Shown here: positions 7,447 through 13,003 of the stretch, piece by piece
Position numbering within the stretch: position 1 is the first letter of the stretch
Layout: each line of letters starts with the position of its first letter
Assembly (NCBI RefSeq): GCF_020860125.1
Contig: NZ_JAJBUX010000119.1
Span: 1 to 13,003, forward strand
DNA: 13,003 nt
Source of the DNA: Cloacibacillus sp.
GTDB lineage: Bacteria; Synergistota; Synergistia; Synergistales; Synergistaceae
Direction: 5' to 3'
Program-made: the position numbers and the translations under genes
The notes under the pieces: model-generated
Databases searched by the model: none
Seen by the model: only the letters and a program-made list of their open reading frames with translations
Told to the model about the DNA's origin: nothing

Positions 7447-7495
7447 AAAAAAAGAGACTGTTGATATCCGTTGAAAATCAATAGTCTCTTTTTTT
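7447..7495 (-). terminator. Strong intrinsic terminator (possibly bidirectional) after the DUF2993 gene
   Basis: Arms 7447-7465 and 7477-7495 pair over 19 positions with one G/T-type mismatch, around an 11-base loop. The stem contains AGAGACT and is flanked by A7 and T7 tracts, so it can terminate in either direction. It starts about 30 bases past the stop codon of the DUF2993 gene and would insulate oriC from that head-on transcript. Confidence 0.85.
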
Positions 7496-7525
7496 GTCGT
7501 TTGCGTGAATAATGTCAGCCTATTA

Positions 7526-8251
7526 TCAGCGGTTCCAGCGCCAGACATTGCCTCCGTCTATCTTTTTTGGCTCTCCGGTCAGCAGCGCCTCGCCGTTTTT
7601 CATCGTCATGCGGCTGAAGCTGACGGGAAACGGTATCTTGGCGAATGGAAGCAGCGGGTTAACCCTGCCGGTCACCAGCTCGGTGATATTCTCAGGCTGT
7701 TTTATCCCTTGTGCGTAGATCACCGTATCTTCGAGGTATACCCCGTCCTGTTTCAGTCCCAGTTTTCCCTCCGCCTTCAGATCGAGATTTATCTTTATTA
7801 TCACCACGTCAGCCTCAAATTTCCCCTCGGCGCTGTAGCCCTGAGGATAAAATTTGAAACGCAGCTCGGAAAAGCCCCCCGTGCTCTTTCCGGAGGCGAA
7901 ATAGTCGTTCACGTCGCGTTCTCTTAATACTATTTCGCCGCGTGATGATGTGATGCGGTTTGAAAGCTCCATACCGCCACCGTCTTGGATATTGGCGGGC
8001 AGCTCCGCAAGCTCGGCGGCGAGCTTCATAGATTCTATTCTGATCCCAGATATCATGGCGCCGGCACACTCTATCCAGGCCAGTTTTCCGCCGTCCGCGA
8101 CTGTGACCTCTATGCGTTCCGGCGAAAGCTGCTCGCGGACGAGAGTTCCTATTTCGCGCGCAGCCTCCGTCTCTCGTTCTCCCGCAAAGGATTGTGCCGC
8201 CGGGATTATCGCCAGCGCCAGCGCGCAGATAAGCGCTTTTTTTATCTTCAT
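7526..8251 (-). CDS. Secreted DUF2993 / LmeA-like lipid-binding protein
   Basis: The 241-residue protein begins with a clear signal peptide: basic MKIKK, a hydrophobic stretch ALICALALAIIPA, then a probable cleavage site near AQSFAG (about residue 23). The mature part alternates short beta strands and has the DUF2993 style: a hydrophobic amphipathic repeat around ISGIRIESMKLAAEL, an RERDVNDYF segment, YSAEGKFEADVVIIKINLDLKAEGKL, and a final MKNGEALLTGEP strand. In actinobacteria, LmeA of this family binds phospholipids and affects cell-envelope glycolipid maturation. Here the envelope role is only inferred. GGAGG lies about 9 bases before the ATG. It is transcribed towards oriC and ends in a strong terminator, so it appears monocistronic. 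Its neighbour, the CHR pair, is divergent. Confidence 0.7.
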   Translation of the reverse strand: MKIKKALICALALAIIPAAQSFAGERETEAAREIGTLVREQLSPERIEVTVADGGKLAWIECAGAMISGIRIESMKLAAELAELPANIQDGGGMELSNRITSSRGEIVLRERDVNDYFASGKSTGGFSELRFKFYPQGYSAEGKFEADVVIIKINLDLKAEGKLGLKQDGVYLEDTVIYAQGIKQPENITELVTGRVNPLLPFAKIPFPVSFSRMTMKNGEALLTGEPKKIDGGNVWRWNR

Positions 8252-8278
8252 TCAGGTATTGCCTCCTTAAAGCTTGGT

Positions 8279-8322
8279 ATTGCTATATGCAATGATTTTA
8301 AGCCATAAAATATTTTTGTAAC
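8279..8322 (-). promoter_or_regulatory. Candidate promoter and inverted repeat upstream of the DUF2993 gene
   Basis: On the minus strand GTTACA (8317-8322) lies 16 bases before TAAAAT (8295-8300). The inverted repeat ATTGC-TATAT-GCAAT (8279-8293) follows at once and could be an operator or a leader hairpin. Assigned by eye in AT-rich DNA. Confidence 0.3.
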
Positions 8323-8364
8323 AGGGCGAAAAAGAGAGAGAAAAAATTTGTATTTTTTTTGTTT

Positions 8365-8387
8365 ATGATATATCATCTGATATATCT
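8365..8387. promoter_or_regulatory. Pair of GATATATC palindromes upstream of the CHR genes, possible operator
   Basis: ATGATATATCAT (8365-8376) is a perfect 12-bp palindrome. A second copy of its core, TCTGATATATC (8376-8386), follows with centres 12 bases apart. The same 11-mer TCTGATATATC recurs downstream of the CHR pair at 9597-9607. The site is about 90 bases upstream of the first CHR gene, inside the divergent intergenic region. Confidence 0.4.
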
Positions 8388-8473
8388 AGAAGATGTAGGA
8401 AAATAATTGGTCGTTATTGGCTTTTTATGGTATCGTATAAAAGAGACAGTAAAGATATTTGGAGTTTTGAAAT

Positions 8474-9007
8474 ATGAGCTTGCTTGAACTTTTTGTCTTC
8501 TTTTTTAGAATAAGCGCCGTCACCTTCGGAGGCGGTATTGTGATTCTCGGCATGGTGCAGCTGGAGGAAGAAAAGCGGCGTGACATCGACCCGGAGGTCT
8601 TTGCCGACATGGTCAGCCTCGCGGCTTCGATGCCGGGTCCCATAGCCGTTTCCATCTCCTGGCTCATGGGACGCCATTACCGTGGGCTTATCGGCAGCAT
8701 CGTCGCCGTTGCCGGCGCTATATTGCCGCCGTTCCTTATAATACTTTTCTTATCTCCATTTATAATAAAGTATTCCGACGTACCGGCGGTCAAGGGATTT
8801 TTCCGCGGTGTCCTTGCCGGTACGAGCGCGATAATCGTCCTTGTTATTATCGATAATGTAAAAAACGCCCTCTTTGGAAAATGGTGGAACCTCGTTCCGT
8901 ATCTGCTGGTGATCTCACTGATCGGCGTCCTCAATTTGCACCCCCTCCTGGTCATGGCCGCGGTCATCGCGATGCAGTTCGTCCATGAAAGGATTACGGC
9001 AAAATAA
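8474..9007 (+). CDS. Chromate transporter (CHR) family protein, first half of a short pair
   Basis: This 177-residue membrane protein matches one half of the ChrA fold. The family marks are FRISAVTFGGG (FGGG near residues 17-20), then MVSLAASMPGPIAVSISWLMG with the PGPIA motif, then long hydrophobic segments: GSIVAVAGAILPPFLIILFLS, GVLAGTSAIIVLVIIDNV, and LVPYLLVISLIGVLNLHPLLVMAAVIAMQF. Short CHR proteins usually occur as adjacent pairs that act together, and the second half follows at once. Characterised ChrA proteins export chromate. For short anaerobe pairs the true substrate is often unknown, so chromate is only the family label. GGAG 9 bases upstream supports the start. It diverges from the DUF2993 gene across about 220 bases carrying GATATATC palindromes. 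Confidence 0.88.
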   Translation: MSLLELFVFFFRISAVTFGGGIVILGMVQLEEEKRRDIDPEVFADMVSLAASMPGPIAVSISWLMGRHYRGLIGSIVAVAGAILPPFLIILFLSPFIIKYSDVPAVKGFFRGVLAGTSAIIVLVIIDNVKNALFGKWWNLVPYLLVISLIGVLNLHPLLVMAAVIAMQFVHERITAK

Positions 9008-9036
9008 CGAGGATACCGCAGCTTATCTTTGCCTTT

Positions 9037-9537
9037 ATGCAGATTGGGATAACGGCCTTTGGCGGCGGCCTTTCTACACTGCCGCTGATAGAATACCAGC
9101 TTGTAACGAAAAACGGCTGGATGGGTGTTGAGGAGTTCAATCAGATGGTGGCCGTATCACAGGTCACTCCAGGGCCGATAGCGATCAACGCCGCGACCTT
9201 CGCCGGCTACCAGCAGGCCGGTTTCTGGGGGTCGTTGACCTCTACGCTCGCTCTTGTAGCCGCGCCGCTTTTAGCACTTTCCATCATACTTTTTCTGCTT
9301 CAGCGTGTGAGTCCGGAGAAGAGTAAGAACTTTAAATTGATGCTTCGCCCTGTTGTAGCCGGACTTTTGACCCTTTCGATAATATCGCCGTTTACCTCGA
9401 CATGGAATAACGGTGTCATGGCGATCGCCCTCTTTGCCGCGGGGGTCGGACTTGTCAAATACAGTAAGTTCTTTAAAGAAAATCCGGCGGCGATGCTTAT
9501 AATATTTGGAATATTTGGAGCAATTTTTCTGCGCTGA
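9037..9537 (+). CDS. Chromate transporter (CHR) family protein, second half of the pair
   Basis: This is the second CHR half: FGGGLSTLPLIEYQLV near the N-terminus, then MVAVSQVTPGPIAINAATFAGYQ with the PGPIA motif, followed by four to five hydrophobic segments. From ATG 9037 it has 166 residues. The family-like sequence continues upstream in the same frame (RIPQLIFAF before MQIG), but no ATG, GTG or TTG exists there before the in-frame stop at 8986-8988, and ATG 9037 has no good ribosome binding site. Possible explanations are an ATA start near 9004, coupling to the first gene, or a one-base sequence error. A single base fewer in the AAAA run at 9001-9004 would join ATG 8985 to this frame as MKGLRQITRIPQL. 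The family call is firm; the start is uncertain. Confidence 0.85.
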   Translation: MQIGITAFGGGLSTLPLIEYQLVTKNGWMGVEEFNQMVAVSQVTPGPIAINAATFAGYQQAGFWGSLTSTLALVAAPLLALSIILFLLQRVSPEKSKNFKLMLRPVVAGLLTLSIISPFTSTWNNGVMAIALFAAGVGLVKYSKFFKENPAAMLIIFGIFGAIFLR

Positions 9538-9596
9538 GGTTAACTATAAAAATAAATTTTAATTTATATTTTAACAAAATAGCAGAAATTTTGCTG

Positions 9597-9610
9597 TCTG
9601 ATATATCAGA
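9597..9610. repeat. Perfect 14-bp palindrome TCTGATATATCAGA
   Basis: The palindrome lies 60 bases after the CHR pair and is followed by TTTTT. It shares an 11-mer with the element upstream of the pair. It could be an operator, or a weak terminator hairpin (5-bp stem, 4-base loop, U5). Confidence 0.5.
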
Positions 9611-9709
9611 TTTTTAAAAAAGACGCTTTTTAATTTTCAACAAAGCCGGGGCTGCGCTCGTGAAACAACGGTGGCCAATATATTTGATATAGACTGATTT
9701 TTGGCTTGT

Positions 9710-9987
9710 TGTAAGCGTTTTTTGTACATTGACAAAAAAATAGAGGATATAAATTTTACGTCTGTATTTGATACAGGGTTGCAAGTAACTTAAATTACAT
9801 TTTACTTGATGAAACACTGGTGGAAATCAGACGCGGCAGAGCATTGTGTAAAAAAGATTGACTAAATAAGATGTTTGTTGTAATTTATTTCCTAGCAACT
9901 GCATTTTTTTACTAGTTTACACATTGCATATTTTACGCTGGAGAAGGAGGAAAGTTCTTAAGGCTACGTGTAATGTAAGCGCTTTTT
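9710..9987 (+). repeat. TGTAAGCG-plus-T-tract repeat, two copies
   Basis: TGTAAGCGTTTTTT at 9710-9723 and TGTAAGCGCTTTTT at 9974-9987 are near-identical 14-mers 264 bases apart in the dctP leader. The sequence resembles LacI/CcpA-type operator halves (TGTAANCG). Regulator unknown. Confidence 0.35.
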
Positions 9988-10048
9988 CTTTTGAAACAAA
10001 AACTAAACAGAGTCTCAAAAAGGTTCGATTCTGAAGGGAGAGTTTTTC

Positions 10049-11052
10049 GTGAAGAAATTTGCACTTATGTTTGCAGTAATGTTCCTGTTTGTAGCTATGA
10101 TAAGCCCCGCAACTGCCGCGCCGACGGTGTTCCGTTTCGCCGGCCAGTCTTCGCCGGATCATATGGCGACGAAGATGATGGAGCAGATGGCTAAGGAGAT
10201 CAACGAGGGCACGCAGGGCCGCGTCGAGGTCAAAGTCTATCCGGCGAGCCAGCTTGGCAATTACACCCTTGTTATGGAAGAGATGATCCGCGGTACCGTC
10301 GATATGGCCTGTATGTCGGTCGCTACGGACTTCGATCCGCGTCTTGAGATTCTTTACGCCAACGGATATGTTACGGGTTATGACGCCGCTAAAAAGGCCT
10401 TTGACCCCGATGCGTGGCTTCCTAAGAAGCTCAACGAATTCCTTACCCCCCTCGGTGTCCGCCTCATCGGCTCCTATATCGAGGGCTTTATCGGCATAGC
10501 CTCGGCGAAAGAGGCGAAGGCTCCCCTGGATCCGAAGGTTGACAAAGGCCTTCTCACCCGTGTTCCGAACATGGTCTGCTATACGGCCGGCGCGAAGGAA
10601 ATGGGATATCGTCCCATCACCATCCCCTATCCCGATGTCTATCAGTCAATGCAGACCGGCGTCTGTGATGCCGCCGACGGCTATCCGACGGCTGCCGCCT
10701 ACACCATCCTCGGCGATGTCATTAAGTATTGGTACGCTACGAACTACTCGATGGAATACCTCGCCTATATGGTAAGCGATAAATCATGGAAGAAGCTAAG
10801 CCCCGAAGATCAGAAGGTATTCCTCGATATCGCCAAGAAGTACACGCTGAAGTCGATAGACAACGTGAAGGCGGAAGACGAGAAGTACATGCAGCTTATG
10901 GAAAAGAAGGGCATCAAGGTTTACAGATACACTGAAGAGCAGCTGCGCCCCATCAAAGAGGCCTGCATGAGAACTCTTGGGAAGAGATCGGTAAAGCCGG
11001 CGCCGGTACGGAGCTGATGAAGGAGTTCAAGCAGCATCTCGGTAATATTTAG
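10049..11052 (+). CDS. dctP: TRAP transporter substrate-binding protein DctP, 3' frameshift
   Basis: This is a periplasmic solute-binding protein that hands a carboxylate-type ligand to the DctQM membrane part. The start is GTG 10049 with AAGGGAG 8 bases upstream. A signal peptide (MKKFALMFAVMFLFVAMISPATAA) is followed by the DctP fold: FRFAGQSSPDHMATKMMEQMAKEI, VEVKVYPASQLGN, and the ligand-arginine region LLTRVPNM. Later come PYPDVYQSMQTGVCDAADGY and LAYMVSDKSWKKLSPEDQ. The uninterrupted frame stops at 11015-11017 with an atypical tail (MRTLGKRSVKPAPVRS). In the next frame the expected C-terminus appears, WEEIGKAGAGTELMKEF, ending at TAG 11050-11052. One missing base near 10972-10977 explains this; restored, the protein has 334 residues. 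It may be a sequencing error or a real mutation. Confidence 0.9.
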
Positions 11053-11102
11053 TCGTAATAATATCAGGCATTCAACAGCGATGCTTAACATGCGTTAACG
11101 AG

Positions 11103-11136
11103 AAAGCCCGAGGGGCGCCGTCCCCTCTGGGCTTTT
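11103..11136 (+). terminator. Intercistronic hairpin between dctP and dctQ
   Basis: The arms AAAGCCCGAGGGG (11103-11115) and CCCCTCTGGGCTTT (11122-11135) pair with a single bulged base around a 6-base loop, followed by only a short U run. Its likely job is partial termination or protection of the dctP message, so that binding protein exceeds membrane subunits. The dctQ ribosome binding site follows 9 bases later. Confidence 0.75.
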
Positions 11137-11160
11137 CCGTCTCTGAAAGGAGTACCACAA

Positions 11161-11751
11161 ATGTCAATTGATGAAATAAAGGTCGAACAGACGATACCGT
11201 CCGATCTTGAAGACATCCAGCCAAATGTAAGACCCCCAAAATGTCTCTTTGACAAAATCACCGTTAGTTTATATTCGATCATCTGTTTTGTGATGTCAAT
11301 GCTTCTTACCGTAATCATCAGCGCGGCGACGATAATGCGCTACGTATTTGAGATGGATCTCTACGGTTATGAAGAGTGGATCAAAATATTTGCCTTCTGG
11401 CTCTACTTTATGGGCGCCGGATATGGGGCCTTCGCCGGTACCCATGTCTCCGCCGACCTTGTCCAGTCTTATGTTAAGGAGGGAGTTCTCAAGAGGCTCC
11501 TGATTTTCATAAAGACCGTTATAACGCTTGGAGTGACCCTTCTTTTTACAAAGTATGGCTGGGATTATCTTATCTTCGGATTCCTCGGCCCTCTGGGGAC
11601 CGGCGTCGCGCTCCCGCGTACGGTTGCCTGGAGAATACCCCTCTGGACGGCTTATCTGTCGATATTCCTCGGTCTCGTTTCAATGTCTTACTATTTCATG
11701 TGGGACATGATCAGGGCGGGAAAGATACTCTTCTCTGGAGGTAAAAAGTAA
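11161..11751 (+). CDS. dctQ: TRAP transporter small permease DctQ
   Basis: This is the four-helix small membrane subunit of the TRAP transporter, 196 residues. A 35-residue polar N-terminus precedes hydrophobic segments at about 36-60, 73-95, 114-133 and 156-180. The DctQ marks are visible: YGYEEWIKIFAFWLYFMGAGYGAFAGTHVSADLV, with the acidic residue before the second helix and the HVSADL motif, and RTVAWRIPLWTAYLSIFLG before the last helix. AAAGGAG 8 bases upstream supports ATG 11161. Its stop codon shares one base with the dctM start (TAATG), so the two are translationally coupled. It sits just after the dctP hairpin and completes the usual P-Q-M order. Confidence 0.93.
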   Translation: MSIDEIKVEQTIPSDLEDIQPNVRPPKCLFDKITVSLYSIICFVMSMLLTVIISAATIMRYVFEMDLYGYEEWIKIFAFWLYFMGAGYGAFAGTHVSADLVQSYVKEGVLKRLLIFIKTVITLGVTLLFTKYGWDYLIFGFLGPLGTGVALPRTVAWRIPLWTAYLSIFLGLVSMSYYFMWDMIRAGKILFSGGKK

Positions 11752-13003
11752 TGATCTATGTAGCACTTATAATACTCATTTCCGCGCTCGTCATCGGCGT
11801 TCCCGTGCCAGTCAGCTTCATGGCCTCCTGCGCCTGGCTGATATTCTTCGGCGGCCCGAACATGGAGGGCTATCAGGCGACGCAGCTGCTTCCCTACGGC
11901 TTCACGCAGATGAACTCCGTCTCGCTCATCGCGATCGCGATGTTCATCCTTGCCGGCGGCATCATGGAGCGCGGGCGCATCGCGGAAAAGCTCATCGACA
12001 TGGTCGATGTCTTTGTCGGCCACATCAAGGGCGGGCTTGGCATCGTCGGTACAGTCTCCTGCGCGGTATTCGGCTCTATCTGCGGCGCCGCCTGCGCGAC
12101 GCTCTCCTGCATCGGCGCGATCATGTTCCCGCGTTTCAAACAGGGCGGATACCCGATGGGACACGCCTGCGCGCTGATGGCCAACGCTTCGCTGCTGGGG
12201 CTGCTCATTCCCCCCAACGCGACGCTTATCATCTTTGCCTGGATCAGCGGCATCTCCGTTCTCGCCTGCTTCCTTTCGACGATCGGACCGGGAATCGTCA
12301 CCACGATATTGATCTCCGCCGTCAACGTCTGGATGCTGCGCGATAACAAGCAGGTCTTTGTCACAAAGAAGCGTACCGGCGCGGAACGTTTGAAGATGTT
12401 CCGTGAACGCGGACGCCTCGCGATTCCGGCCCTCTTTATGCCGGTCATGGTCCTCGGTGGTATCTACGGCGGCATCATGACGACGACCGAGGCCTCCGCT
12501 CTTGCCGTCCTCTACTGCATACCGATTGGACTTTTCGTCTATAAGGGACTTACATGGAAGACCCTCTACCTGATCGTGGTGGAATGCTCCATCACAACGG
12601 GCGTCATTATGGTAATGCTCTATTCCGTCTCGATGCTCTCAAGACTCTATATCCTTGAAGACCTCCCCGGAAAGGTGCTTTACCTCTTCTACTCGATCTC
12701 AACGAACAAATGGGTAATCATGTTCATGATCAATATATTCCTTGTCCTTATGGGAATGCTCATGGACGACATCAGCGTCGTCGTTCTGACCACGCCGATC
12801 CTGCTCCCGATCATTATGGAGCTGGGCATCAATCCGGTCCACTACGCGGCGGTCGTCGGCGTCAACACGGCTCTCGGGTGTATTACGCCGCCCGCGGCGC
12901 CGGTCCTTTACCTCAGCGGGCGTGTTGGGGGCGCCTCTATCAACGAGATAATGAAGCCGGCACTCACCTTCATGGTGCTCTGCTGGATTCCTGTACTTCT
13001 CGT
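11751..13003 (+). CDS. dctM: TRAP transporter large permease DctM, 3' end beyond the window
   Basis: DctM is the ion-coupled transport subunit that moves the substrate across the inner membrane, driven by the sodium or proton gradient. The frame is open from ATG 11751 to the right edge: 417 complete codons, close to the family's usual 425-430, so only the last dozen or so residues should be missing. Family marks are MFILAGGIMERGRIAEKLIDM, the GSICGAACATLSCIGAIMFPRFKQGGYP segment (109-135), LIPPN at 152-156, GIYGGIMTTTEASALAVLY, LMGMLMDDISVVVLTTPILLPI, and VNTALGCITPPAAPVLYLSG with PP at 380-381. Many hydrophobic helices cover the rest. ATG overlaps the dctQ stop by one base. No frameshift is seen in this gene. 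Confidence 0.95.
   Translation, partial: MIYVALIILISALVIGVPVPVSFMASCAWLIFFGGPNMEGYQATQLLPYGFTQMNSVSLIAIAMFILAGGIMERGRIAEKLIDMVDVFVGHIKGGLGIVGTVSCAVFGSICGAACATLSCIGAIMFPRFKQGGYPMGHACALMANASLLGLLIPPNATLIIFAWISGISVLACFLSTIGPGIVTTILISAVNVWMLRDNKQVFVTKKRTGAERLKMFRERGRLAIPALFMPVMVLGGIYGGIMTTTEASALAVLYCIPIGLFVYKGLTWKTLYLIVVECSITTGVIMVMLYSVSMLSRLYILEDLPGKVLYLFYSISTNKWVIMFMINIFLVLMGMLMDDISVVVLTTPILLPIIMELGINPVHYAAVVGVNTALGCITPPAAPVLYLSGRVGGASINEIMKPALTFMVLCWIPVLL

Larger units (their letters stand above)
9538..10048. other. 510-base noncoding spacer before the TRAP operon
   Basis: No gene is supported. The spacer holds the palindrome TCTGATATATCAGA (9597-9610), two TGTAAGCG-plus-T-tract repeats (9710-9723 and 9974-9987), and a perfect TTGACA (9729-9734) followed by TATAAA at 9748 with a spacer of only 13. 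TTGACT (9858-9863) lies 17 bases before TAATTT. A strong Shine-Dalgarno-like AAGGAGG (9944-9950) has no gene after it. The dctP promoter must be here but I cannot choose it securely. Confidence 0.5.

Noticed and set aside
7348..7548. Minus-strand open frame of 66 codons downstream of the DUF2993 gene
   Set aside because: It runs through the strong terminator hairpin, overlaps the end of the DUF2993 gene, has no ribosome binding site and has AT-biased composition without protein character.
11691..12448. Long minus-strand open frames opposite dctM
   Set aside because: The plus strand encodes an uninterrupted DctM; the antisense frames are Arg/Asp/Ala-rich shadows typical of GC-rich codon complements.
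1..13003. CRISPR arrays, transposases, tRNA or rRNA genes, phage genes, toxin-antitoxin pairs
   Set aside because: I looked for regular spaced repeats, transposase motifs, terminal inverted repeats and RNA-gene signatures and saw none.

Overview
The window carries a bacterial chromosomal replication-origin neighbourhood with accessory transport genes beside it. The organism looks like an anaerobic, diderm-type bacterium with moderately GC-rich genes. It has a class II superoxide reductase (an anaerobe's oxygen defence) and a tripartite ATP-independent periplasmic (TRAP) transporter, and its dnaA-dnaN-recF-mnmG order is plain. The combination would suit a member of the Synergistota, but that placement is inferred from gene content and protein style, not from a search.

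Left part (1-6870), all on the minus strand. Reading leftward from the origin: dnaA (initiator), a box-rich spacer, dnaN (sliding clamp), recF (overlapping dnaN), mnmG/gidA (tRNA modification), a DUF721/DciA-like gene (overlapping mnmG; the family includes the ancestral DnaB helicase loader), and a superoxide reductase with its own candidate promoter. Initiator, clamp, gap-repair ATPase and a probable helicase loader are therefore clustered on one strand.

Centre (5250-5506 and 6871-7525) is the probable oriC. Seven perfect TTATNCACA DnaA boxes lie in two clusters, one on each side of dnaA. Two of them are built into the last codons of dnaA. A 69-base stretch with only 8 G/C bases is the best candidate unwinding element. 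A strong hairpin with A/T tracts closes the region on the right.

Right part (7526-13003). First comes a secreted DUF2993/LmeA-like lipid-binding protein on the minus strand. Then, on the plus strand, a pair of short chromate-transporter (CHR) genes is flanked by copies of a GATATATC palindrome. After a 510-base spacer comes a TRAP transporter operon: dctP, a strong intercistronic hairpin, dctQ, and dctM running off the right edge. The 3' end of dctP is frameshifted in this sequence: the conserved C-terminus continues in the next frame to position 11052.

If replication starts near 7200, every gene except the DUF2993 gene points away from the origin. The most interesting points are the bipartite origin with boxes embedded in dnaA, the DciA-like gene in the origin operon, the dctP frameshift, the palindromes around the CHR pair, and the missing conventional start of the second CHR gene. 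I did not find a convincing wholly new system.
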